Assembly: GCF_001399455.2 (NCBI RefSeq) | Contig: NZ_LLEI02000091.1 | Location: 62,001-126,000, forward strand | Direction of reading: 5' to 3' | DNA from: Vibrio bivalvicida | Lineage (GTDB): Bacteria; Pseudomonadota; Gammaproteobacteria; Enterobacterales; Vibrionaceae | DNA length: 64,000 nucleotides | Shown here: one piece after another, positions 55,964 through 64,000 of the stretch | Layout: each line of letters opens with the position of its first letter | Numbering within the stretch: position 1 is the first letter of the stretch | The notes under the pieces: model-generated | Told to the model about the DNA's origin: nothing | The model's input: only the letters and a program-made list of their open reading frames with translations | Databases searched by the model: none | Position numbers and translations under genes: made by a program

Positions 55964-58771
55964 ATGGCATCTCCTCGATTCTTAGTCGGTATTGATTTAG
56001 GTACAACCAACACGGTTGTCGCATTCTGTGAAATCACCGACGACCTACAAAACTCTGCCGTTTCCCTATTTGAAATAGACCAGTTAATTGGCCCGGGTGA
56101 AGTCGTGCGCAAGCCATTGCTACCCTCTTTCCGTTATCACCCAGCGGCAGGTCAAGTCTCCCCATCAGACTTAACACTGCCATGGGATAATGAACCTGTC
56201 TTGGGTGACATTAGCCAAGTGATTGTTGGCGAATGGGCGCGAGAGCTCGGTGCCAAAGTGGAAGGTCGGCAAGTTTCTAGTGCCAAAAGCTGGCTCTCGC
56301 ACCAAGCGGTGGATCGAAGCTCCGACATTTTGCCTTGGGCAGGAGCAACGGATGTCGATAAAGTCTCGCCTGTTATCGCCAGCGCAAGCTACCTGAACCA
56401 CATTCGACTTGCTTGGAACTATCGCAATCCAAGCAATAAACTCGAAGACCAAGAAGTGGTGGTGACGGTTCCTGCTTCATTCGACGAAACAGCGCGCAAA
56501 CTTACCCTTGAAGCCGCGCAGCTCGTAGGATTAAATAAAATTGTGCTTCTCGAAGAGCCACAAGCGGTTTGCTACGACTGGTATGCGCGCCACCAGCAAA
56601 GTGCAGCAGAAGAGCTAAAAGACCTTCCGTTAATTCTTGTCTGTGATATCGGTGGTGGTACAACTGATTTAAGTTTGATTGAAGCTAAGTTCGATCAAGG
56701 TGAGCTCTCTTTGGATCGCATCGGCGTTGGTGATCACTTAATGCTCGGTGGTGATAATCTCGACCTTGCTTTAGCACATCTGTCAGAGCAGCGCTTCAAT
56801 CAAAGTAAAAAGCTCAATGCAGCTAGCTTAACCAAACTGATTCAGCAAACGCGCAAGGCAAAAGAAAATCTACTTTCTAGCAACGCGCCTGAAGAAGTAA
56901 AGATCACTATGCTCGGCAGCGGTTCAAAACTTCTTGGCGGGACGAAGAGTATCGGCCTTTCAAAGCAAGAAGTTCATCAAATTGCTCTAGATGGATTCTT
57001 CCCATTGTCTGATTTTACTGACACCCCAGATAAAAGACGCAGTGCTGTCGTTGAGTTCGGTCTGCCTTACGTCGCCGATCCTGCGGTCAGTAAGCATGTT
57101 GCAGAGTTTTTGAGCCAACATCAGCAAGTTTCAATGGCAGCGCTCAAGCAAGACGACCCCTACAAACCCGCTATCCCTGCAGGCATCCTGCTCAACGGTG
57201 GTGTGTTCAATAGTGACCTTGTCACTCAGCGTGTTACCCAATTGCTTGGCAACTGGCGTGGTGACGATGTCACGGTGCTCGATAACCCTCATCCGGATTG
57301 GTCAGTCGCACTTGGCGCTGTCGCTTTTAGTAAGGCTCGCCGAGGTGCGCAACTTAAAATCGGTGGTGGCGCAGCACGTTCTTACTTCTTACATCTTCAA
57401 GAAAAGAACAAAATGGGCAAGGCACTCTGTTTGCTATCAAAAGGGACCGAGGAAGGGCACGAGATTAGACTTAGTGGTCGCCGATTCTCATTAACCTTGG
57501 GCGAACCTGTTCGTTTTAACCTTCTAACAACGACACACGACACGCTGTCCAACAACACAGCCATTCAAAATGGCGTCATGGTTGATATTGACCCAGACCT
57601 ATTCGCGCCGCTACCCCCTTACATCTCGACACTGGAAGGTGAAGGAATCGAGCTGCAAGCCAACCAGAAAGAGCGAGTTGAAGTTCAGCTCGCCTGTCAG
57701 CTAACCGAAGTCGGCACGCTGAAAATGGAGTGTGTCCATGTCGAAGACGACACAAAGCGTTGGGAATTAGAATTCGAAGTTCGTAACCAACAAGCAGAAG
57801 AGCAAGTTGAAGAGAGTCTTCACCCTCGCCTGCCCGAATGTCAAGAGCTGATTTCTCGTATCTACAGTGGCAATAAGAAAAGCGCGGATTCTAAAGAAAT
57901 CAAAACCCTTGCCAAAGATCTCGAACGGAAACTGGGTAAACGTGATGAGTGGGATTTTTCTACTTTACGTCAGCTGTTTGATGTTTTTGCACTCGGACGC
58001 AAACGTCGTCGTCGCTCTGAACCGCACGAAAAGAACTGGTTACGTTTGGCTGGCTTCTCGCTGCGTCCTGGTTTTGGCGATGCTACTGATTCATGGCGTA
58101 TCGAGCAAGTTTGGGGGCTCTACCAACAGGGGATTCAGTTTAAAAATCATCAAGGTTGGACCGACTGGTGGGTCTTCTGGCGCCGAATTGCTGGGGGACT
58201 AAGTCAAGAACAGCAAGAGAGCATCCTTGCCGATATTGCTAAGTATCTTCACCCTGGTGCGATGAAAAACCCTCAGTCAGCCAAAGCGGCGCAAGATATG
58301 GGTTACGAATCTATGGTCAGACTTGCCGCCTCATTGGAGCATCTTGAAATAGAAGATAAGGTACTTCTCGCTTCTTGGTGTATAAGTAAAGCCATTAACC
58401 ATAACCAGTTCGAACAAGCACATTGGTGGGCGTTAGGTAGGCTTGCTTCACGTACTCCACTGTATGGCAGTCAGCACAGCGTGATCCCTCGTGAACAAGC
58501 AGAACAATGGCTACCTAAATTACTCGAGCAAAACTGGCAAAAAGAACCAATGATTGCTTTTGCCGCGGTCATGATCTGTCGAAAAACAGGTGATCGTCTG
58601 TTTGATATTTCTGATGACTATAGAAAACAAGTTCTCGCTAAGCTAAAACAAAGCAAGGTGCCTGAATCCTGGGTTAGCTTGGTAGAAGAGGTGAAAGAGC
58701 TATCAGAAAGCGAATCTAAGCGCGTATTTGGCGACGCTCTGCCTAGTGGGTTGACTCTTGTAAATCATTAA
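55964..58771 (+). CDS. Hsp70-family protein 2 with long C-terminal extension (935 aa)
   Basis: The N-terminal ATPase domain (about 1-400) has VGIDLGTTNTVVAFCEI, VPASFDETARKL, EEPQAVCYDWY and VCDIGGGTTDLSLIE. A region of about 300 residues after position 620 (LHPRLPECQELISRIYSG, WLRLAGFSLRPGFGD, WWVFWRRIAGGLSQEQQ) is absent from DnaK and fits the DUF3731 extension I associate with this subfamily. Ribosome site AAGG precedes the ATG. With DUF2760 and Hsp70 protein 1 it forms a three-gene unit of unknown client. Confidence 0.9.
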   Translation: MASPRFLVGIDLGTTNTVVAFCEITDDLQNSAVSLFEIDQLIGPGEVVRKPLLPSFRYHPAAGQVSPSDLTLPWDNEPVLGDISQVIVGEWARELGAKVEGRQVSSAKSWLSHQAVDRSSDILPWAGATDVDKVSPVIASASYLNHIRLAWNYRNPSNKLEDQEVVVTVPASFDETARKLTLEAAQLVGLNKIVLLEEPQAVCYDWYARHQQSAAEELKDLPLILVCDIGGGTTDLSLIEAKFDQGELSLDRIGVGDHLMLGGDNLDLALAHLSEQRFNQSKKLNAASLTKLIQQTRKAKENLLSSNAPEEVKITMLGSGSKLLGGTKSIGLSKQEVHQIALDGFFPLSDFTDTPDKRRSAVVEFGLPYVADPAVSKHVAEFLSQHQQVSMAALKQDDPYKPAIPAGILLNGGVFNSDLVTQRVTQLLGNWRGDDVTVLDNPHPDWSVALGAVAFSKARRGAQLKIGGGAARSYFLHLQEKNKMGKALCLLSKGTEEGHEIRLSGRRFSLTLGEPVRFNLLTTTHDTLSNNTAIQNGVMVDIDPDLFAPLPPYISTLEGEGIELQANQKERVEVQLACQLTEVGTLKMECVHVEDDTKRWELEFEVRNQQAEEQVEESLHPRLPECQELISRIYSGNKKSADSKEIKTLAKDLERKLGKRDEWDFSTLRQLFDVFALGRKRRRRSEPHEKNWLRLAGFSLRPGFGDATDSWRIEQVWGLYQQGIQFKNHQGWTDWWVFWRRIAGGLSQEQQESILADIAKYLHPGAMKNPQSAKAAQDMGYESMVRLAASLEHLEIEDKVLLASWCISKAINHNQFEQAHWWALGRLASRTPLYGSQHSVIPREQAEQWLPKLLEQNWQKEPMIAFAAVMICRKTGDRLFDISDDYRKQVLAKLKQSKVPESWVSLVEEVKELSESESKRVFGDALPSGLTLVNH

Positions 58772-58800
58772 TGGCTGAAATGCATTATAACCCTAAGACA

Positions 58801-58833
58801 AAAAAGCCCTTCTCATCGAAGGGCATCTTTTTA
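58801..58833. terminator. Bidirectional terminator
   Basis: GCCCTTC (58806-58812) and GAAGGGC (58818-58824), flanked by A and T runs on both sides. It separates the Hsp70 operon from the candidate effector gene. Confidence 0.88.
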
Positions 58834-58859
58834 GTGTAAACAAAGCATGTAGACGTGGG

Positions 58860-60401
58860 TTAAGCCATCATCTCTTCCGTAATTCCCACCCTTAACAGCG
58901 CAGCTTTCTCAAAAGCAGTCAGCTCAGAAAGGTCGCTAATCATTGGTGCATCAGCAAAGCGAGTATCGGTCGGCTCACCTAACTTTTCCTTTAGAGCAGT
59001 AATCAATCCTTCGATAACATTGCCATAGCGCATCGCACTAGAGATCAGCACCGGATATTCCTGTGCATCATCAGAAACTGGTACTTTTTCGGCAACTAAG
59101 CCCATAATGCCCCTCAGATTCTGACCAAAATCGCCTTCTAATTGAGCTAAAGCCTGCTTAAGATCGCTTTGCGACATGCCATCAAAGCTTGATTTCATCA
59201 ACTCTCTGTCAAACTTAGCGTGAGCGTTGGCGTCAATAGTGTCTTCCTGCTTATCCGCTGTTTTTGCGTGCCACTGAGAAGCTGACATATCAATAAAGCC
59301 CTGAACACCTTGCATTACGGTTCCTACATTTGACCGACTATGATTTAACGAGTCTACAATTGAGCCTAGTTCGCCAGTATATGATGCTTCTTGGTTTGAA
59401 ACTGTTGAAAGTGCCAGCTCCCGGATCATGGCTAAGTCGCCTTTATTAAGAACGTCCTGTTGTATCATACTAAAGGTGACTGTCCCGTCGGCGATTGCAT
59501 CTTGCAGTGCATTAATCGATTCACTAGACAATGTTGGGGTTGTACTTGGTGCTACTCTCGTAGCTAGGAAGCTAACTGCATCCAATGCAGTTTTAACACT
59601 GCTATCTTTAGCAGAGCGGCCACCTCCAATCCCAAAATCGTTATCCGCTTCATAACGAGATTCAACTGAATTCGCGGGCTTCTCTTCACTTGCCGAAGCA
59701 GTCTGCTGAGGCTGTAAATAATCAATCAATTCACCTTTCAGCTTGCTGATTTGCACGGAGAGTTGATTGATCTTGTCGCTAGCTGCTTGTAGTTCCTCAG
59801 ATGAGGCATCGTTCAAAAACGTTGCAGCATCTTTAGCCTCGCCACTGCCTGTTGTCGCCCACTGCTGGAAAGGCTGGCCACCCACCGTATCGCTTAATAT
59901 ATTGATTGCCGCCGATTTCTGGGCTTCTGTACCGAACAGTTTGATTGTCTGAAGTGCTGTAACTGTTGAGCGCAGAGCACCATTGTTTGTCGCAAGCTCT
60001 CTATGTTGCTGCTTCAGTGATTCTCCATCAAGGCTCGATAAAGTATCCAACTGAGTTAGACCATTTAGAGACTCTTTTAGGGCTACCTTACCCATTTCTT
60101 CACGAGATAGCTGCTGTGTTTGACCTGTCGGAGTCATACTTGAGACAGGCTTATCTTTTGCTGTAAACAACCCCTTAATGGCGTTTGCCGCATTGCTCAA
60201 CCAACTAATTACTTTGTCTTTTAGCGACGTTCTCGGGCTACTCTCGGTCCTTTCTGCTAACTGCTGAGCATCTTTTGGTGTTGCAATTGAAGTGACTGGT
60301 TTATCACCAAGTGCGCCAGCCTGAGTTGACAGCTCTGTCTGATGATTGGAAATACTGGCAACCTGTGTTGCGCTAGAGTGAGTTGCGTTTAAATGAGTCA
60401 T
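58860..60401 (-). CDS. Candidate type III secretion effector (513 aa, unrecognised)
   Basis: The first 60 residues are rich in Ser/Thr/Gln/Ala with no signal peptide, typical of a type III secretion signal plus chaperone-binding zone. Two similar segments start at residues 33 (DKPVTSIATPKDAQQLA) and 83 (DKPVSSMTPTGQTQQLS). Between them is an amphipathic helix (VISWLSNAANAIKGLF) that could contact membranes. The rest is largely helical. It is divergent from a CesT-like chaperone and lies beside the translocon genes, which is the basis of the call. No catalytic motif (Fic, protease, kinase, ART) was found. VopQ or another known effector cannot be excluded by eye. Confidence 0.65.
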   Translation of the reverse strand: MTHLNATHSSATQVASISNHQTELSTQAGALGDKPVTSIATPKDAQQLAERTESSPRTSLKDKVISWLSNAANAIKGLFTAKDKPVSSMTPTGQTQQLSREEMGKVALKESLNGLTQLDTLSSLDGESLKQQHRELATNNGALRSTVTALQTIKLFGTEAQKSAAINILSDTVGGQPFQQWATTGSGEAKDAATFLNDASSEELQAASDKINQLSVQISKLKGELIDYLQPQQTASASEEKPANSVESRYEADNDFGIGGGRSAKDSSVKTALDAVSFLATRVAPSTTPTLSSESINALQDAIADGTVTFSMIQQDVLNKGDLAMIRELALSTVSNQEASYTGELGSIVDSLNHSRSNVGTVMQGVQGFIDMSASQWHAKTADKQEDTIDANAHAKFDRELMKSSFDGMSQSDLKQALAQLEGDFGQNLRGIMGLVAEKVPVSDDAQEYPVLISSAMRYGNVIEGLITALKEKLGEPTDTRFADAPMISDLSELTAFEKAALLRVGITEEMMA

Positions 60402-60619
60402 ACTGCTTTTCTTTATTGTTTAACACATGGAGCAGTTTAGGATCTAGCAGCAGGAGAAAATATCAGGATCAGTCGGAAATATATAACTGACAAATACCAG
60501 TCAGCTATCTCATTCACTCACACCAAACAATATAAAAACTTCCTGCCGATACTGATAGTTGGGCCAGACGCTTTTTGTTGTACTGCCGTCAGATTTTCAG
60601 ACCAACATAAGAGTAACGA

Positions 60620-61051
60620 ATGAGTCAACAATACACTCAGGCAATTGAAATACTATGTCAGGAGTTAAACCTGACACTTTCAGGTAACATTGATACCGTT
60701 GTCAGCTTTAAGGTAGGAGAGCAGGAATGCCACATTACAGAACACCCTTCCGGACGGTTACTTATGTTCAGCAATCTTGGTGAGTTAACCTCTGACAATG
60801 CGAAATCGCTGCTCGAGATTGGTATGTTCAGCCAAGAAGAGAAAAAGCCTGTCATTGGCTTTGATAGCAACAGCAATAACGTGATCCTCTGGAACCATCA
60901 ATCTCTGGTACAGGCTGACCGTCATAGCCTCTATCAGCAACTTGAGGTTCTTAGCCAATATTTCGATCAAGTGCAAAGTGACTTACAAGAGTTGGCTGAA
61001 CCAGAAGCCAAAGAGAAGTCTAATTTTAGCCCAGCTGCATTCCGAGTGTAA
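60620..61051 (+). CDS. CesT-like type III secretion chaperone (143 aa)
   Basis: The small acidic protein has class I secretion chaperone features: an N-terminal helix (QYTQAIEILCQELNLTL), then strands VVSFKVGEQECHITEHP and RLLMFSNLGEL. A further helix-rich end (SLYQQLEVLSQYFDQVQSDLQEL) is typical of CesT/SycE-like dimers. It is transcribed divergently from the candidate effector across 218 bases, so it is probably its dedicated chaperone. An AAGAGTAACG stretch precedes the ATG, and a strong terminator follows. Confidence 0.78.
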   Translation: MSQQYTQAIEILCQELNLTLSGNIDTVVSFKVGEQECHITEHPSGRLLMFSNLGELTSDNAKSLLEIGMFSQEEKKPVIGFDSNSNNVILWNHQSLVQADRHSLYQQLEVLSQYFDQVQSDLQELAEPEAKEKSNFSPAAFRV

Positions 61052-61085
61052 TCGTCGTTCACTAACAAAGAACCATTAGGAATCT

Positions 61086-61117
61086 AAGCAAAGTCACTCT
61101 GGCTTTGCTTTTTTTTT
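61086..61117 (+). terminator. Terminator of the chaperone gene
   Basis: AAGCAAAG (61086-61093) and CTTTGCTT (61103-61110), followed by a T run to 61117. Confidence 0.92.
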
Positions 61118-61142
61118 GTACATAACCAATAAGAAAATTTAC

Positions 61143-61170
61143 AAAAAAAGGCGCCACAATGTAGCGCCTT
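61143..61170 (-). terminator. Terminator of the translocon operon
   Basis: AAGGCGC (61148-61154) and GCGCCTT (61164-61170). On the minus strand the stem runs into seven T. It lies just after the vopD stop. Confidence 0.92.
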
Positions 61171-61190
61171 GAGGTTAGAACGATTTTAAG

Positions 61191-62201
61191 TTAAACCGTT
61201 GGAGCCGAAGCCCGCCATGCCTGGTTTTCGCTGTCAGAGATTGAGCGGAACATATCACGCAGCTCTTTCAGCATGCCATCCTGAAAACCAATATTTTCAT
61301 CGGCTTTCTGTTTGGCTGCCTGAGCACGGGTCGCCTGGATCTCATCTTCCTTACCACGAGCCTGAGCTTCAGTCTGCTTCTGATTACCGACAGAGTTTGC
61401 CATCTGGCCCAGAGCCTGAAGTACGGCATTTAAGCCCTGGTTCTTGCTCATCTGCTTATCGAATTTACGACCCTGCCTGGTGGTGTCTGCCTTAATGTCA
61501 TCCATGCCGCGACGCATCGCATTGGCTTCCTTATGCATCTCACCACGCTTGGCTTTTGCTCCGGTAAAACCTTTGGTGTCCTTAATCTCAGCCATTTTGG
61601 AATCAAGGTTCGCCTGCTGGTTTTTAAACGCTTTATTACCTGCAGATTCATTGTTGATTCGCTTACCTGCTTTAACCGTACCCACCGCACCCATAATAGC
61701 CGTAAAACCTGCCATAATGCCCGAGACAATGGCCATCGCCATCAGGGCTTTCGCCGAGTTGTTAAGCTCTGCCGCCTGACTCTTCAGACTGGAAACATTA
61801 GCTTCAACTGCAATTTGACGTTGAGTGACCTGCTGCTGACGGCTCAGCTTGGATACCTGATACAGAAGAGTCAGCAGAGTCAGCGCCTGAGACACAGACT
61901 CAGACTTAGCATCAGCTTTCTCGCCGCTGATGGCTTTGTTCATGGTCTCCATCATCAGGTTCAGCGTAGGTGCCAGCACATCCATCAACTTTGCAACCGT
62001 ACCTGCCTGGCTTCCGGCTGCCGGCGCTTGTGGTCCTTCCAGCTGGTAGTGCTGCGGACCGCTTGCGCGTTTTTCGCCCATTGCTTTAAGCTCAGCCGCC
62101 TCTGTTCTGGTCGGTGCCGGCTTCTCTTTGTCAGCGACTTTAAAGTCACCACCCAGGCCATACAGTTCAGCCGGGTTTCTGTTTGTTACTTTTTCTACCA
62201 T
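61191..62201 (-). CDS. vopD: T3SS translocator, YopD/VopD family
   Basis: The minor pore-forming translocator (336 residues; Yersinia YopD 306) has one hydrophobic segment (about 152-176, ALMAMAIVSGIMAGFTAIMGAVGTV split as two runs). A long charged helical C-terminal half rich in Gln/Lys/Ala follows, with a short amphipathic end. YopB and YopD-type proteins insert in the host membrane to pass effectors. It starts nine bases after vopB. Leucine is mostly encoded by CTG here, unlike in the housekeeping genes to the left. Confidence 0.87.
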   Translation of the reverse strand: MVEKVTNRNPAELYGLGGDFKVADKEKPAPTRTEAAELKAMGEKRASGPQHYQLEGPQAPAAGSQAGTVAKLMDVLAPTLNLMMETMNKAISGEKADAKSESVSQALTLLTLLYQVSKLSRQQQVTQRQIAVEANVSSLKSQAAELNNSAKALMAMAIVSGIMAGFTAIMGAVGTVKAGKRINNESAGNKAFKNQQANLDSKMAEIKDTKGFTGAKAKRGEMHKEANAMRRGMDDIKADTTRQGRKFDKQMSKNQGLNAVLQALGQMANSVGNQKQTEAQARGKEDEIQATRAQAAKQKADENIGFQDGMLKELRDMFRSISDSENQAWRASAPTV

Positions 62202-62210
62202 ATTTGCCCC

Positions 62211-63476
62211 TTACACCGTCGCAGGACGGTTAAGTACTGTTTGCATGGTTTCGCCTTTGGCCTGGATCATCTGCATGATCTGTTCCATCAGCTCCTGGAA
62301 TCCCTGCATGATCTTCTCAACCTCTTCTTTGAGCTTGTCTATCACCGCCTGACTCAGGGTCATCTTGGCCCTCATATCGGTCAGCTCAGACTGAATCTCA
62401 GTGACTTCCTGCTGTTTCAGTCCATTCGCCATGTCTGTGAAACCTTTGCCCACATTTACCGTCAGATCGACTGTTTCCGCACCAAGACGAGCTGCTTTCG
62501 CCGTTGTAGACGCCGCTTTAGCCCCAGTTTCAAAGGTCGTTTTCATCAGATTTGCCACATCTTTAGCCTTACCAGAAACCTGCTTCAGCACCACTTTCGC
62601 AGCCTCTCCAGCCGCCTTCTGACCTAGCTTAACACCCAGTTTAGCTGCCTGTTCACCAGCTTTCGAAGCCAACTTAGCAATACCACTGGCAGCAGCACCA
62701 CCAAAGGTAACAATCGCGCCAATTACCGCAACGGCAATTTCCAGTGCCATTACGACCTTGTTCAGCACATCAACATTAACGCCCATCTCTTTCAGGGCAT
62801 CCTGTACCGCTGGCTCCTGGAGCGCCATACTGACTGCCCCCATGACACCACCGGCGATCATCAGAGCACCCGCCGCCGCGCCAACGCCGGTCGCTACCAT
62901 AATCGCACCAACAACAATCGAAACGACTGCGCTGATCCAGCCAAAGATCTTCGCCGCCAAACCCGACTTCTGAGCTTCTTTAGCTGCAGCTTCAGATTCT
63001 TTGATCTTCTCCTGGTTCTCCGCCATCTCCTGCTTATGCTTGGCTTTAGCTACCTTCACCTCATCGATTTTGAGGTTACTTTGCGCAGTCTTCAGCTTCT
63101 CAGTCATCGCAGCCAGCTCGACTTCAAAGTCATCACCTGAGCCAGAGATGATCTTCACCGCCAGAGGAGCGATCGCTTCTGCAAAAGCTGAGTGAATTCC
63201 GGAGAAGCTACTGGCAAATGCTCCAATCAACTTCTGAAGCTGCGCCATTTCCTGCATGGTCTTCTCTGTCACTACATCACTCACAACCGGATTTGGCGCA
63301 TCCAGTTGTACCGGCACTTTACCGGTATTGAGCATGTCAGACGCTTTGCTTTGAACATTTTCTACCGTAACAGCTGGCTGTCCGGTACCTTTTTGCTGGG
63401 TTTTCTCCAGCGTATTTTCATCAGGGCTCTGGGTATAAACCTGGCCCTGGGCGCGGTCAAGTGCAATAGAACTCAT
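62211..63476 (-). CDS. vopB: T3SS translocator, YopB/VopB family
   Basis: The major translocator (421 residues; YopB 401) has a coiled-coil stretch at about 120-170 (Lys/Glu/Gln-rich), then two hydrophobic segments at about 176-219 and 241-266 separated by a polar hinge, the standard YopB membrane hairpin. It begins three bases after the chaperone vcrH and ends nine bases before vopD. This is the lcrH-yopB-yopD order of the Ysc family, which favours a T3SS1-like rather than a T3SS2-like system. Confidence 0.88.
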   Translation of the reverse strand: MSSIALDRAQGQVYTQSPDENTLEKTQQKGTGQPAVTVENVQSKASDMLNTGKVPVQLDAPNPVVSDVVTEKTMQEMAQLQKLIGAFASSFSGIHSAFAEAIAPLAVKIISGSGDDFEVELAAMTEKLKTAQSNLKIDEVKVAKAKHKQEMAENQEKIKESEAAAKEAQKSGLAAKIFGWISAVVSIVVGAIMVATGVGAAAGALMIAGGVMGAVSMALQEPAVQDALKEMGVNVDVLNKVVMALEIAVAVIGAIVTFGGAAASGIAKLASKAGEQAAKLGVKLGQKAAGEAAKVVLKQVSGKAKDVANLMKTTFETGAKAASTTAKAARLGAETVDLTVNVGKGFTDMANGLKQQEVTEIQSELTDMRAKMTLSQAVIDKLKEEVEKIMQGFQELMEQIMQMIQAKGETMQTVLNRPATV

Positions 63477-63479
63477 ATT

Positions 63480-63971
63480 CTAGTTACTCCTTTTATTTCT
63501 CACCGCTTCCAACATGATGTCTGCACGTTTATGCAGGTCTGCATAGTTTAATTCCCCGGCAGACATCTCCTTTGCACTATAGAACCCGCTTTCCGCTTCG
63601 GTCAGTTGCTCGAGCTTTAAGTGACACTCAGCCGAATGGAAAGGCGGACGCGGATCATTAATATCCACCAGTGCTGCATAACTGTAGGCGTCAATCGCCT
63701 CCAGATATTCACCCAGTTCCTGACGAGCCGCTCCCAGACCGATAAAGAAACGGGCCTGGTAATGATCCAGCATGCTCAGCAGTTGAAATACTTTCGCTGC
63801 CTGTCCTATTTTTCCAGACTGGAAAAAGTTATAGCCCACTGCGTAGATATGCTCGATGGTGTCAGCAGACACATCGTGCAGCATTTTCAGGGTACCGCCT
63901 TCTTCTAGGAAGGACATCAGCTCTTCAGCCTGCATTTCTGATGGATCGATTGTTGCGTTTTCTTTGGTCAT
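63480..63971 (-). CDS. vcrH: T3SS translocator chaperone, SycD/LcrH/VcrH family
   Basis: The 163-residue TPR-repeat protein shows IEHIYAVGYNFFQSGKIGQAAKVFQ, RFFIGLGAARQELGEYLEAIDAY and PRPPFHSAECHLKLEQLTEAE, matching the three TPRs of class II chaperones that hold YopB and YopD. The PRPPFH segment is typical of the family. A good AAGGATAG ribosome site precedes the ATG at 63971. The upstream gene, probably the needle-tip protein (lcrV/vcrV), would begin right of the window. Confidence 0.9.
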   Translation of the reverse strand: MTKENATIDPSEMQAEELMSFLEEGGTLKMLHDVSADTIEHIYAVGYNFFQSGKIGQAAKVFQLLSMLDHYQARFFIGLGAARQELGEYLEAIDAYSYAALVDINDPRPPFHSAECHLKLEQLTEAESGFYSAKEMSAGELNYADLHKRADIMLEAVRNKRSN

Positions 63972-64000
63972 GGTCTCTATCCTTAAATGGCTCGTAGGAT

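Noticed and set aside
58772..58859. Integration border of the T3SS island (attachment site or tRNA remnant)
   Set aside because: Only a bidirectional terminator is visible; no tRNA end, integrase or direct repeat was found.
60531..60557. A-tract, GnC and TGnnA pattern upstream of the chaperone gene as an ExsA activator site
   Set aside because: The element spacing does not convincingly match what I remember of ExsA sites, and the region is AT-rich, so such patterns arise easily.
61533..62627. A long open frame (364 codons) on the plus strand across vopD and vopB
   Set aside because: It lies antisense to two well-supported translocator genes, its translation is Cys/His/Arg-rich without domain character, and it is explained by their codon bias.

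Overview
The window is a stretch of a gammaproteobacterial chromosome that looks like a Vibrio. The trp operon has separate trpG and trpD and a fused trpC-trpF. The orders trpL-trpE next to rnm-yciO-rluB, trxB-cydD-cydC, and maeA with sanA are as I remember them from Vibrio and enterobacteria. Several genes belong to Vibrio-typical hypothetical families. The right end enters a Ysc-type (Vibrio T3SS1-like) type III secretion locus. No IS element, integrase, CRISPR array, rRNA or tRNA gene was seen. The species cannot be fixed from sequence reading alone.

Layout. 1-7 kb: end of a chemotaxis receptor, asnS behind a long leader with a terminator-like hairpin, then three tiny paralogous proteins sharing a W-P-G-QPYYWHPDWL-AED core. 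A two-TM protein and a MocR-type regulator lie among them, followed by a membrane HD-GYP phosphodiesterase. 7-16 kb: aspC, an outer-membrane barrel, a hypothetical, a HrpB-like helicase, divergent maeA, DUF3392, sanA and a DUF2797 protein. 16-28 kb: a cysteine-desulfurase-like protein overlapping a 2OG-Fe oxygenase, then trxB, cydD-cydC, DUF1289, a GGDEF-EAL protein, and the leftward group rnm-yciO-rluB. 28.6-35.8 kb: a complete trp operon with TrpR operator, leader peptide and attenuator. 36-51 kb: a dicarboxylate/amino-acid symporter, an MsbA-like exporter, two outer-membrane proteins, hrpA, an orphan betaine-type binding protein, a small acidic protein with a PhoD-like phosphatase, a TerB-like protein, an exported AGE-like barrel enzyme and a DEDDh exonuclease. 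51-59 kb: a CHASE-GGDEF cyclase and a DUF2760-Hsp70-Hsp70 operon. 58.8-64 kb: a candidate T3SS effector, its divergent CesT-like chaperone, and the leftward translocon operon vcrH-vopB-vopD, which runs off the right end.

How genes work together. The trp genes form one pathway from chorismate to tryptophan, with repression and attenuation sites readable in the DNA. CydDC and TrxB both bear on thiol and redox balance. Three c-di-GMP enzymes (HD-GYP, GGDEF-EAL, CHASE-GGDEF) are scattered singly. Two places, upstream of trxB and upstream of the DUF2760-Hsp70-Hsp70 operon, carry near-consensus heat-shock (sigma-32) promoters with the same geometry.

Most promising for novelty: the candidate effector/chaperone pair at the edge of the T3SS locus, the heat-shock-promoter-driven DUF2760-Hsp70-Hsp70 operon, the family of tiny WHPDWL proteins, and the desulfurase-like protein whose catalytic cysteine position appears to be a tyrosine.
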